From an uncultured Chitinophaga sp. (GTDB lineage: Bacteria; Bacteroidota; Bacteroidia; Chitinophagales; Chitinophagaceae): a DNA stretch of 64,000 nucleotides. Under the pieces are notes generated by a model that saw nothing but the letters and a program-made list of their open reading frames with translations, made no database searches and was not told the DNA's origin. The position numbers and the translations under genes were made by a program. Shown one piece after another: positions 16,767 to 25,358 of this stretch (the first letter of the stretch is position 1; every line of letters begins with the position of its first letter). The stretch lies in contig NZ_CABHOU010000025.1 in the NCBI RefSeq assembly GCF_902168175.1, forward strand, positions 1 to 64,000. Direction: 5' to 3'.

Positions 16767-17863
16767 TATAACTGCAGGTTAAATTCCACAATATATTCAT
16801 CTCCCTTCTCTCCCATTTCCAGCGTATACTTTCCGGCATAAAGGATGTTAAGCCTTTCCACCGTATTGCGTAATCCTATTTTGGTAGAAGTAACCGCAGC
16901 CTTCTTTTTCGGCACCGAGTTCACGATCCTGAAAGAAAACCTTTTGTTTTTTACCTCGGCAAAGATATGGACAAAACAGGCGTCGATAGAGCCTGTGCCA
17001 TGCTTAAACGCATTTTCCACGAAAGCGATCAGCAACATGGGCGAAATACGATAATCGCCCTCCACATCCATATCCTGCTGGTAGCTGATGTCGCAGCGGT
17101 AGCCAATACGTTCCTTTTCCAGCAGGATGTAACTTTCTATAAACGACAATTCATCGTTCAGCGCCACCATTTCCCTTTGTGAGCTTTCGAGCTGGTAACG
17201 CATCAGCGTAGATACCTGCATGATAAGATCGGGCGCACGTTTCGGAAATTGGAGACTGATGCCGTATAAGGTATTAAAAGTATTAAACAGGAAGTGCGGG
17301 TTTAACTGGCTGCGCAGCAGGTTCAGCTGCATTTCGGCGATCAGTTCCGCCTCCTTTGTTTTACGTTTTTGTTCGCGGTAGTACTTTAAGAGCAAAATTG
17401 GGCCCATGATGCAGATAAAAGTGGCGATCATGGAGGCCAGGTGATATAGATAGGAATCCTGCTTTACCGATTTGTACAGATAACAGTTTTTATACAACCA
17501 TTCGCCGGCCACTTCATGTAAGATACCAGCAAACACCAATGCCAGTAATATACTTGAACCCGTATACACCAGCGGTTTATGATCTTTAAGCAGGATGGGC
17601 AGCAGGAAGTAACGGTTCAGCTGAGCGTGCGAATAAAGTACAAAGAAGTACAGGCAGCCCTTCCAGAACTTTTCCCAGGTGGTAATAAGCACCCAGTCGT
17701 TCATGGAGAACAAAACGAAAGTAAATATCAATATGATTAATTCCTGCAGCCACTTCTGCTCCAGGAGGTTTTTTGTACCTATTCTCAAAACGGATGCATT
17801 TACAATTCCTGCAAAATAAGGGTTTGTGTTTGATTTAACATGATCCTTAATGACGAATTGCAT
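16766..17863 (-). CDS. LytS-type membrane sensor histidine kinase
   Basis: 365 residues with four transmembrane segments in the first ~160, a short coiled linker, then the His_kinase (PF06580) motif QLNPHFLFNTFNTLYGIS with His190. HATPase follows (SPMLLIAFVENAFKHG, KIGLRNTVERLNILY). There is no large periplasmic sensor, so it probably senses the membrane or a signal within it. Coupled to the LytTR regulator and divergent from tolC-like gene 17935. Confidence 0.92.
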   Translation of the reverse strand: MQFVIKDHVKSNTNPYFAGIVNASVLRIGTKNLLEQKWLQELIILIFTFVLFSMNDWVLITTWEKFWKGCLYFFVLYSHAQLNRYFLLPILLKDHKPLVYTGSSILLALVFAGILHEVAGEWLYKNCYLYKSVKQDSYLYHLASMIATFICIMGPILLLKYYREQKRKTKEAELIAEMQLNLLRSQLNPHFLFNTFNTLYGISLQFPKRAPDLIMQVSTLMRYQLESSQREMVALNDELSFIESYILLEKERIGYRCDISYQQDMDVEGDYRISPMLLIAFVENAFKHGTGSIDACFVHIFAEVKNKRFSFRIVNSVPKKKAAVTSTKIGLRNTVERLNILYAGKYTLEMGEKGDEYIVEFNLQL

Positions 17864-17934
17864 TGGTCATTTACAACTATAATAAGTGATGAAGATGAAG
17901 TTATTTCGCGTTTGGATTTAAGCCATGTTTACGA

Positions 17935-19323
17935 ATGATCCAGAGAAAAATTATCCTTAGCTCGGCCTTTCTTTTGTGCTCAACAGGCCTGTTTGCACAG
18001 GTGTTGACGGTCAAAGATGCAATAGAAACGGCAGTCACGAATTACAACAGTATCAAAGCCAAAGCGGCCTACGCCAGCGCCTCCCGCGCTTCCGTAACAC
18101 AGGTACGCCGCGAAGTAATGCCCAACCTGGTAGTATCAGGTCAGCAGGACTATGGCACCGTAAACGGGCAAAACGGCCCGGCTTACGGGTTTGGCGGTTT
18201 TGGTGTGGCATCTTCAGGCCTCCCCTTAGCGGAACAGAACTGGAATGCAGCGTTTGGCGCGCTTTATCTCGCCAACTTTAACTGGGACTTCTACACTTTC
18301 GGAAAAGTACGCGAACGTATTCAAACTGCGGAACGTATTGCCGAAAGAGATGCTTCCGACCAGGAACAGGAAAAGTTCCAGCACGAGGTACGTGTAGTGT
18401 CTGCCTACCTCAACCTGCTGGCCGCCCAGCGTATTACCCGCTCGCAGGAAAACAACCTGGCCCGGGCCGATACCTTCCGGCTGGTAGTAGTTACCAAGGC
18501 ACGCAACGGCCTCATCGCCGGTGTAGACTCCTCCCTGGCCAACGCCGAAGTAAGTAACGCCCGGCTGGCCCTTATCCGTGCAAAAGCCCTGGAGCAGGAA
18601 AGAGCCAACCAATTGTCGTTGCTGATGGGCATTGCACCGCAGCAGCAGTTTACGCTCGATACACTGTTCATCACCCGCATACCCGGCAACGTGGTATCGG
18701 CCGACACTGTATCTTCCCAACACCCCCTGTTACAGTTTTACAACAACCGTACGCGGGTAAGCCTTGAACAGGAGCAGTATTACAGGGCCATGAAGTATCC
18801 TAACTTTTCCCTGTTCTCTGTATTCCAGACCAGGGCCTCTGGTTTCAGTCACCTTTACGCTTCCGACCAAACGCAGTTCACACATAATTACTGGGATGGT
18901 ATTAAACCCAGCCGCAGTAACTACCTGTTTGGTGTAGGCGTAACCTGGAACCTTACTTCCATACTGCGCGCAGGCCAGCAGGAGGTAGCACAGCACAAGG
19001 TTACGGAAGGTATGCGTTATGAGGCCGACCTGGTAAACCAGCAACTGAAAGCCCAGCAGGACCTTGCCGGCGTGAAAATGAAGAACGCGCTGGATGCTTA
19101 CAACGAAGCACCTTTACAGGTTCGGTCTTCGTCCGACGCCTACCTGCAACGCTCGGTATTATACCGCAACGGTCTTAATACGATCGTGGATGTTACCACC
19201 GCGCTGTACTCGCTTAACCGCGCCGAAACCGACCGTGACATCGCCTACAGCAATGTATGGCAGGCACTGTTACTCAAAGCTGCATCGACTGGCAACTTAT
19301 CCATATTTACGAATGAATTTTAA
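17935..19323 (+). CDS. TolC-family outer-membrane efflux protein
   Basis: 462 residues with signal peptide MIQRKIILSSAFLLCSTGLF ending in AQ. Two OEP halves are rich in coiled helices (KVRERIQTAERIAERDASDQ, then the C-terminal TALYSLNRAETDRDIAYSNV). It provides the outer-membrane duct of the tripartite pump encoded next (12 nt to the RND gene). Gene order TolC, RND, adaptor is the reverse of the usual adaptor-first order in Proteobacteria. Confidence 0.9.
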   Translation: MIQRKIILSSAFLLCSTGLFAQVLTVKDAIETAVTNYNSIKAKAAYASASRASVTQVRREVMPNLVVSGQQDYGTVNGQNGPAYGFGGFGVASSGLPLAEQNWNAAFGALYLANFNWDFYTFGKVRERIQTAERIAERDASDQEQEKFQHEVRVVSAYLNLLAAQRITRSQENNLARADTFRLVVVTKARNGLIAGVDSSLANAEVSNARLALIRAKALEQERANQLSLLMGIAPQQQFTLDTLFITRIPGNVVSADTVSSQHPLLQFYNNRTRVSLEQEQYYRAMKYPNFSLFSVFQTRASGFSHLYASDQTQFTHNYWDGIKPSRSNYLFGVGVTWNLTSILRAGQQEVAQHKVTEGMRYEADLVNQQLKAQQDLAGVKMKNALDAYNEAPLQVRSSSDAYLQRSVLYRNGLNTIVDVTTALYSLNRAETDRDIAYSNVWQALLLKAASTGNLSIFTNEF

Positions 19324-19335
19324 TCCGACGGACCA

Positions 19336-22300
19336 ATGAACCTAATTCGCCTAGCACTCCGGAAACCCATATCAATCATGGTATTGGTGGTAGGACTGTT
19401 TTTCTTCGGTATATCGGCGGTGAGAGATATTAAGGTAGACATCCTGCCTAACATGAACCTCCCTGTGATCTACATCGCCCACCCGTTTGGCGGCTACACG
19501 CCCGACCAGATGGAAGCTTACTTCGGTAAACAATATGTAAACATACTCCTGTTCGCCAACGGTATCAAAAGCATTGAAACCAAAAACGTTCAGGGCCTTA
19601 CGCTGATGAAGCTTTCGTATTACGAAGGCACCAACATGGCGCAGGCAGCAGCCGAAGTAAGTGCCCTCGCCAACAGGATACAGGCCGCCTTCCCACCGGG
19701 ATCGCAGCCGCCTTTCGTGATCCGCTTCGATGCTTCGTCGCTGCCGGTAGGACAACTGGTACTGAGCAGTCCCACCCGCAGTAACAACGAATTACAGGAT
19801 ATCGCCAACGTTTATGTACGTGCGATGTTCACCTCTGTACCCGGCCTGCTTTCGCCCCCACCCTTTGGCGGCAGCCCCCGTACCATCGAAATTAACGTGG
19901 ACCCGGAAATGCTCCGCTCCCACAACCTTACACCCGACCAGATCGTGGAAGCCATTCGCCTGAATAACCAAACGGCACCTTCCGGTAACGTACGCATCGG
20001 CGATAAAAACTACATCACACCAACCAACAATACCATCCGTAACCTGAAAGAGTTTGAGGATATTCCCATCTTTAAGGGCGGCGTACAAAACCTTTACCTG
20101 CGGGATGTGGCTACTGTTAAAGACGGGGCTGATATCACCGCCGGCTATGCACTGGTAAACGGAAAACGTTCGGTATATGTGAGCATTGCCAAGGCAGGCG
20201 ACGCATCTACCTGGGAAGTGGTAAAAAGACTCAAAGCCAACCTGCCGCGCATTCAAAGCACCTTACCCGAGGATGTAAAACTCAGTTACGAGTTCGACCA
20301 GTCGGTGTATGTGATCAACTCGGTAAAAAGCCTGGTAAGTGAAGGCATCATTGGTGCGGTGCTTACCGGTTTAATGGTACTGCTGTTCCTGGGCGACCGG
20401 CGCGCAGCACTGATCGTAATCCTCACCATCCCTGCCTCCATTATTTCCGGCGTATTGTTCCTGAAGTTATTCGGGCAAACGATCAATATCATGTCGCTGA
20501 GCGGCCTGGCGCTGGCCATTGGTATATTGGTGGATGAGAGTACGGTAACGATCGAAAACATTCACCAGCACCTGGATATGGGTAAACCAAAGGCACTGGC
20601 CATTTGGGATGCATGTAAGGAAATCGCTTTCCCGAAACTGCTCATCCTCTTCTGTATCCTCGCGGTGTTTGCCCCGGCCTTTACCATGACAGGCATTCCC
20701 GGTGCATTGTTCCTTCCACTGGCTTTGGCCATCGGATTCTCTATGATATTCTCTTTCCTGCTTTCTCAAACCTTTGTGCCCATCATGGCCAACTGGATCA
20801 TGAAATCGCATCATAAGAAAGGAGACAAACGTACGGATGAAGAGATATTAAGAGATGCCAAACTTTCACCTGAATCGGAGAAAGATACTTTTGACCAAAA
20901 GAAAGTACTGGTAGAGCGTGACGACTTTAACAACGACGGTAAGATCAGTTTCTTCGAACGTTTCCGCAACCGCTTTATGCGCTTTAGCGACAGGCTGATG
21001 CCGAATCGTAAACTGGTAACAGTCCTTTACCTGGTGATCATAAGCGGCCTGGCCGTATGGATGCTCAACTCCATTGGTAAAGACGTACTGCCCCGCACTA
21101 ACTCCAGCCAGTTCCAGCTGCGCCTGCGTGCCCCGGACGGCACCAGGGTAGAAAGAACAGAGCAGAAAGTAATTGCGGTGTTGAACGAACTGGAAAAAGA
21201 AGTAGGCAAAGAACATATCGCGATTTCATCCGTGTACGTTGGGCAGCACCCCGCGCTGTTCTCCGTATCGCCTATCTACACCTTTACGGCTGGCCCGCAC
21301 GAAGCCGTGTTCCAGGTGGCGCTTAAAGACTACCACCACGACATGGACGAGTTCAAAGAGCGCATCCGCGAAAGAGTGAAGAAAGAACTGCCTGATGTAA
21401 AGATCTCCTTTGAGCCGATAGAACTCACCGACAAAGTACTGAGCCAGGGCTCTCCAACACCGATCGAAGTACGTATTGCCGGTAAAAACAAAAAGATCAA
21501 CGAAGAATACGCGAATAAGATCGTAGCGAAACTAAAAGAGATCGATTATTTCCGCGACGTACAAATTGCGCAACCTATCAAATATCCTGCGTTAAACATC
21601 AATATCGACAGGGTACGTGCAGCACAACTGGGCGTTGATCTGAATGAGGTATCCCGTTCTCTGATTGCCTCTACTTCCTCCAGCCGTTACACCGATAAAA
21701 ACACCTGGATAGATGAAAAGGCCGGTCAGCCCTACAGCGTGCAGGTGCAGGTACCGCTTAACCAGATGACCAACGAGGACCAGCTCGGCGAAATCCCGTT
21801 ACTGCGCAACTCCGCCCGTCCAATTCTCAGCGATGTGGCCACCATTACCGCTGATACCGTGAATGGTGAAAATGATAACCTTGGCGCGATGCCTTATTTA
21901 TCGGTAACCGCTAACCTGTATAAAAAAGATCTGGGGGTGGCATCCGACGATGTAGACAAAGCACTGGCATCGCTGGGTGAACTGCCACGTGGTTTGTTCA
22001 TTGATCGTATCGGGTTAAGTACCGTATTGAACGAAACGCTCAGCAGCCTGCAATCGGGCCTTATCGTAGCGATTGTGGTAATATTCCTGATGCTGGCGGC
22101 GAACTTCCAGTCATTCAAAGTATCGTTTGTAGTGCTTACCACCGTACCTGCCGTGGTACTGGGATCATTGCTGATGTTACGCCTTACAGGATCAACGCTG
22201 AACCTGCAATCGTACATGGGTATCATTATGTCCGTAGGCGTATCTATCGCCAACGCCGTATTGCTCATCACCAATGCCGAGCAATTGCGTAAACACAGTG

Positions 22301-22620
22301 GCAACGCTTTATCTGCGGCAAGAGAAGCTGCAGGCTTAAGGCTTCGCCCGATCATTATGACCAGTGTGGCCATGTTGATGGGTATGTTACCAATGGCCAT
22401 CGGTCATGGCGAAGGTGGCGACCAGATCTCGCCATTAGGCCGCGCCGTAATCGGTGGACTATTATTCTCCACCATTGCCGTACTAGTTGTATTACCGCTG
22501 GTATTCGCATGGGTGCAGGGTAAAACATCTACCCAATCCATTTCCCTCGATCCGACCGACGAGGAAAGCAAACATTTTATATCATCATTATCCGACAAAA
22601 ATACACAGACCAATGCGTAG
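19336..22620 (+). CDS. RND efflux permease with EF-hand loop in its cytoplasmic linker
   Basis: 1094 residues, the length of HAE-1/AcrB-type pumps, with 12 TM segments in two repeats and large periplasmic loops. The TM4 relay reads VDESTVTIEN, Asp400-Glu401 in place of Asp-Asp. Between TM6 and TM7, residues ~490-565 form a long charged cytoplasmic linker. It contains a textbook EF-hand loop, DFNNDGKISFFE (530-541; Asp1, Asn3, Asp5, Gly6, Ile8, Ser9, Glu12), followed by an amphipathic helix. Calcium binding is inferred from the motif only. Its stop overlaps the adaptor start by 8 nt. Confidence 0.92.
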   Translation: MNLIRLALRKPISIMVLVVGLFFFGISAVRDIKVDILPNMNLPVIYIAHPFGGYTPDQMEAYFGKQYVNILLFANGIKSIETKNVQGLTLMKLSYYEGTNMAQAAAEVSALANRIQAAFPPGSQPPFVIRFDASSLPVGQLVLSSPTRSNNELQDIANVYVRAMFTSVPGLLSPPPFGGSPRTIEINVDPEMLRSHNLTPDQIVEAIRLNNQTAPSGNVRIGDKNYITPTNNTIRNLKEFEDIPIFKGGVQNLYLRDVATVKDGADITAGYALVNGKRSVYVSIAKAGDASTWEVVKRLKANLPRIQSTLPEDVKLSYEFDQSVYVINSVKSLVSEGIIGAVLTGLMVLLFLGDRRAALIVILTIPASIISGVLFLKLFGQTINIMSLSGLALAIGILVDESTVTIENIHQHLDMGKPKALAIWDACKEIAFPKLLILFCILAVFAPAFTMTGIPGALFLPLALAIGFSMIFSFLLSQTFVPIMANWIMKSHHKKGDKRTDEEILRDAKLSPESEKDTFDQKKVLVERDDFNNDGKISFFERFRNRFMRFSDRLMPNRKLVTVLYLVIISGLAVWMLNSIGKDVLPRTNSSQFQLRLRAPDGTRVERTEQKVIAVLNELEKEVGKEHIAISSVYVGQHPALFSVSPIYTFTAGPHEAVFQVALKDYHHDMDEFKERIRERVKKELPDVKISFEPIELTDKVLSQGSPTPIEVRIAGKNKKINEEYANKIVAKLKEIDYFRDVQIAQPIKYPALNINIDRVRAAQLGVDLNEVSRSLIASTSSSRYTDKNTWIDEKAGQPYSVQVQVPLNQMTNEDQLGEIPLLRNSARPILSDVATITADTVNGENDNLGAMPYLSVTANLYKKDLGVASDDVDKALASLGELPRGLFIDRIGLSTVLNETLSSLQSGLIVAIVVIFLMLAANFQSFKVSFVVLTTVPAVVLGSLLMLRLTGSTLNLQSYMGIIMSVGVSIANAVLLITNAEQLRKHSGNALSAAREAAGLRLRPIIMTSVAMLMGMLPMAIGHGEGGDQISPLGRAVIGGLLFSTIAVLVVLPLVFAWVQGKTSTQSISLDPTDEESKHFISSLSDKNTQTNA

Positions 22621-23701
22621 GACATTCATGTTACCGGCTGCCATCCTTTTAGTTTCCGCATCAGTGGCATGGGTTGGCTGCGACTCGTCTAAAGGTGAAC
22701 CCGCGAAAGAGGCAACCGCAGCCCCGGTAAAGGAAACCATCAGCCTCGAAAAAGGCACGATATCCACTAATCTTACCCTTCCTGGCGAGCTCATTGCTTT
22801 TCAGCAGGTAGACCTCTACGCCAAAGTGAGCAGCTTTGTAAAAACGCTCACCGTGGATGTAGGCAGCGAGGTAAGGGCAGGGCAGTTACTGGCCGTGCTG
22901 GAAGCGCCTGAGATCAGTTCCCAGTTATCAGGCGCCAGCTCCAGGTTACAGGCACTCGAAGCTGTATATACCGCCAGCAAAGCCAATTACAACCGTTTGC
23001 TCGAAACCAGCAAAACACCCGGCACCATTTCGCCCAACGACCTGGATATGGCCAATGGCAGGCAGCAGGCCGACTACGCATCTTTGCAGGCCGCTAAAGC
23101 CGCTTACAAAGAGATCAGCGATAACCGTAACTACCTCGAGATACGTGCCCCGTTCAATGGCGTAATTACCTCCAGGAACGTAAGTGCCGGCGCTTTTGTA
23201 GGCCCTAACGGCAAAGAGCCCATCTTCACCTTACAGCAGCAAGACCGACTGAGGCTGGTAGTGGCCGTACCCGAAGTATATTCCGTATTCCTGCGCAAAA
23301 GCGATAAAATAGATTTCTCCGTGAAGTCGATGCCCGGCGAACAGTTCTCCGCCAACATCAGCCGACTGGCTGGCGCGCTGGACAACCGGCTGCGTTCGCA
23401 GCGTATTGAGATGGACGTGCCCAATACTAATAAAAAGCTGTTGCCAGGCATGGTAGCTGAGTTAAAGGTAGCCTTACCCGCCACCGACAGTGCTTTCGTG
23501 GTACCGGCATCCGCCGTACTGACCTCCTCCGAAGGCGTGTTCGTAATTAAAGTGAATAATAACAAGGTAGAATGGGTGCCCATTAAAAAGGGACGCGAAG
23601 CCGACAAAAAAGCCGAGATATTCGGCGACCTCCACACTTCCGACACCATCGTGAAAGAAGCCACAGAGGAAGTCCGCAACGGCTCTACCTTCAAAAAATA
23701 G
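22613..23701 (+). CDS. RND periplasmic adaptor (membrane fusion) lipoprotein
   Basis: 362 residues. ATG 22613 overlaps the RND stop (22618-22620) and gives a lipoprotein signal ending WVGC, so Cys is lipidated. A longer frame from 22487 lies inside the RND gene and is not used. Barrel-sandwich half-motifs (LYAKVSSFVKTLTVDVGSEV and IRAPFNGVITSRNVSAGAFV) flank a short alpha-hairpin, then a beta-barrel and membrane-proximal domain (FVVPASAVLTSSEGVFVI). It completes the tripartite pump; a terminator follows at 23730. Confidence 0.9.
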   Translation: MRRTFMLPAAILLVSASVAWVGCDSSKGEPAKEATAAPVKETISLEKGTISTNLTLPGELIAFQQVDLYAKVSSFVKTLTVDVGSEVRAGQLLAVLEAPEISSQLSGASSRLQALEAVYTASKANYNRLLETSKTPGTISPNDLDMANGRQQADYASLQAAKAAYKEISDNRNYLEIRAPFNGVITSRNVSAGAFVGPNGKEPIFTLQQQDRLRLVVAVPEVYSVFLRKSDKIDFSVKSMPGEQFSANISRLAGALDNRLRSQRIEMDVPNTNKKLLPGMVAELKVALPATDSAFVVPASAVLTSSEGVFVIKVNNNKVEWVPIKKGREADKKAEIFGDLHTSDTIVKEATEEVRNGSTFKK

Positions 23702-23729
23702 GTTGTTGTTTTCGATTTATACGCTACGG

Positions 23730-23761
23730 CCGTCATCCTCCGGGGTGGCGGTCTTTTTTTT
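23730..23761 (+). terminator. Terminator of the efflux operon
   Basis: CCGTCATC (23730-23737) pairs with GGTGGCGG (23744-23751), including two G-U pairs, followed by a run of about nine T. Confidence 0.75.
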
Positions 23762-23990
23762 GTGGAACGGGCGGAAGGATATGATTCAGCCGCCGTTGCG
23801 TCGCACACTGAAGCGGCAGTAACAGTATCGGGCAATATTTAGTTCTTCCATGGCCGCGGTGTTTACACCACGCTGTAAAGAATTTACTTAAGTACTGGTA
23901 ATGCCATATATAACTGTTCCGGCTATATCGTGCCAATACGCCTCGCCCGACCCGGTACAATGCATTCAACCAACGGATGACAATCCTATT

Positions 23991-24114
23991 GTGTGCCCGC
24001 ACTAGCGGGCCTCAACCTGTTCACGGCGAGGAACGAAGCCATCCTCATGGGTGTGTCCGCACTAGCGGGCCTCACCCTGCTCGTCATGGCGAGGTACGAA
24101 GCCATCCTCGTGCG
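23991..24114 (+). repeat. Two tandem copies of a dispersed GGCGAGGAACGAAGCCATCC-type repeat
   Basis: Copy 1 starts at 23991 and copy 2 at 24051. Each opens with a hairpin (GCCCGC-ACTA-GCGGGC at 23995-24010 in copy 1), then CCTCA..CTG.TC and a GGCGAGG.ACGAAGCCATCCTC core. The core is a type of dispersed intergenic repeat known in many bacterial genomes. A reading frame across 23993-24199 is repeat-derived, with MALAGL-like duplication, and is not a gene. The rest of 23762-23990 shows nothing. Confidence 0.7.
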
Positions 24115-24257
24115 CAGTCTTCGCCTCAGTAAAGCCCTGCGGGCAGCGTGTTTAGCATGGGCAAAGCATCCGGAATTCCGCGAGGCACAGACTACATGAA
24201 AGTAAGCCCATAACGTTGCCTGCCATCCCTACAACCAATTATTGCAGGCAGTGACTA

Positions 24258-24290
24258 CGCACGAGGATGGCTTCGTTCCTCGCCATGACG
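24258..24290 (-). repeat. Inverted third copy of the dispersed repeat
   Basis: This 33-nt stretch is the reverse complement of 24082-24114 with one mismatch, so the pair could form a large stem with a ~143-nt loop. Confidence 0.75.
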
Positions 24291-24386
24291 GGAAGAGATA
24301 GGCCGTTGAAGGGAGCGACCTAACGGTGGCTTAATCCCTATTCCCCGCCAGCCATAAACTATCAAACAAATGCCAGCAAATGTACA

Positions 24387-24417
24387 TTGACCCGCATACC
24401 GCCCTGCCCTACTTTTG
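24387..24417 (+). promoter_or_regulatory. Bacteroidota-type promoter in front of a candidate small RNA
   Basis: TTG 24387-24389, 20-nt spacer, TACTTTTG 24410-24417: an exact consensus match. No coding gene lies downstream on this strand before the terminator at 24514-24545. Confidence 0.6.
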
Positions 24418-24423
24418 TAATCA

Positions 24424-24546
24424 AGATATTTGGTTGATAAATAGTACGAAAGTACAGTTGTTTGTTAGCGGAGACCGGCGAAACATGTGAATGTTCGGCA
24501 TTAACCGGGCGTAAAAAAGGTGTGCAGATAGCCGCACACCTTTTTC
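24424..24546 (+). ncRNA. Candidate orphan small RNA (~120 nt)
   Basis: Bounded by a consensus promoter and a strong intrinsic terminator, with no ORF longer than a few codons. Internal structure is visible: GUAC-GAAA-GUAC (24444-24455) with a GNRA loop. A second hairpin, CGAA(A)CAU-GUGA-AUGUUCG (24479-24497), also has a GNRA loop. It is enclosed by CCGG (24475-24478) pairing with CCGG (24505-24508). The terminator hairpin forms the 3' end. The TSS near 24424 is inferred from promoter spacing. It does not match 6S, SRP, tmRNA or RNase P as I know them. Confidence 0.5.
24514..24545. terminator. Bidirectional terminator (small RNA / MBL-fold gene)
   Basis: AAAAAGGTGTGC (24514-24525) pairs perfectly with GCACACCTTTTT (24534-24545). 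T-runs occur on both strands, so it serves the plus-strand transcript and the minus-strand gene ending at 24551. Confidence 0.88.
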
Positions 24547-24550
24547 GTTT

Positions 24551-25306
24551 TTATAAGTAAATAATATCTCCATCGTCGGGCACCATTATACGAGGATCGT
24601 GCGCAGTGGCCGCCCTTAATTCAGGTCGTTTCTGGTGGCAGTGATTGACGGTATCGAGATGTACGCAAACGATTTTGGCAGCATCGCTGTGTTTGGCCAC
24701 CGTTAGTACATCGTCGGCCGTCATTGTAATGGGATCGCCCATATCGAACTGGGCGGCGCCGGCGTTGAGTACGATGAAATCCGGTTTATATACCCTCAGT
24801 GCATCTTCCACTTCTTTACACCATACCGTATCGCCGGCAATGTACAGGGTATGTTGCCCGTCATTGATCATAAAGCCGGAAACAGGAGCCATTTTGATGG
24901 CAATATCGCCAGTGCCATGCTGGCCGCCGGTGCGCGTAAAGGAGAGTTGCCCGAGGCCATATTTTACGTAGACAGGCGCAACACTGCTAAAACCCTGGTT
25001 GCGGAACTGCTGCTCGTCTTCGGGCTGACCGAGGATAGGCATTTCCTTTGAGATCATTTCGCGGGCGGTAACATCCCAGTGATCGTTGTGGGTGTGGGTA
25101 ACCAGCACCATATCTACTGTGGACAGCAGTTGTTCGAGTTCTTTATCGGTTAAAGGCAAATCTACCATGGGATTACGGAGGCCGTTACTGGTCCAGACGA
25201 TGGGATCGTAGGTGTTTTTAGCGGCCAGGAAGGGGTCCACCAATATTCTTTTTTCGCCCATATCTACCACCAGCGTGGCATGCCTTATTAGTTGTAGTCT
25301 GATCAT
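24551..25306 (-). CDS. MBL-fold metallo-hydrolase (UlaG-like)
   Basis: 251 residues with no signal peptide. The zinc motif is THTHNDHWD (His71, His73, Asp75, His76), with further ligands in YIAGDTVW and CVHLDTVNH. Start MIRLQLIRHATLVVDMGEKR and the VDPFLA segment fit the beta-lactamase_2/UlaG-like group of cytoplasmic hydrolases; the substrate is unknown. Divergent from topoisomerase III with 52 nt between; terminated by the bidirectional hairpin at 24514. Confidence 0.88.
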   Translation of the reverse strand: MIRLQLIRHATLVVDMGEKRILVDPFLAAKNTYDPIVWTSNGLRNPMVDLPLTDKELEQLLSTVDMVLVTHTHNDHWDVTAREMISKEMPILGQPEDEQQFRNQGFSSVAPVYVKYGLGQLSFTRTGGQHGTGDIAIKMAPVSGFMINDGQHTLYIAGDTVWCKEVEDALRVYKPDFIVLNAGAAQFDMGDPITMTADDVLTVAKHSDAAKIVCVHLDTVNHCHQKRPELRAATAHDPRIMVPDDGDIIYL

Positions 25307-25358
25307 GGCTGTTAATTTAATAAATTATCCGAAATTCGCCCTCCAAGGTAAATGAACA

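Noticed and set aside
22487..22612. N-terminal extension of the RND adaptor
   Set aside because: Overlaps the RND gene; the ATG at 22613 yields a proper lipoprotein signal.
23993..24199. 68-codon plus-strand frame
   Set aside because: Lies entirely in the dispersed repeat; its internal duplication mirrors the DNA repeat.
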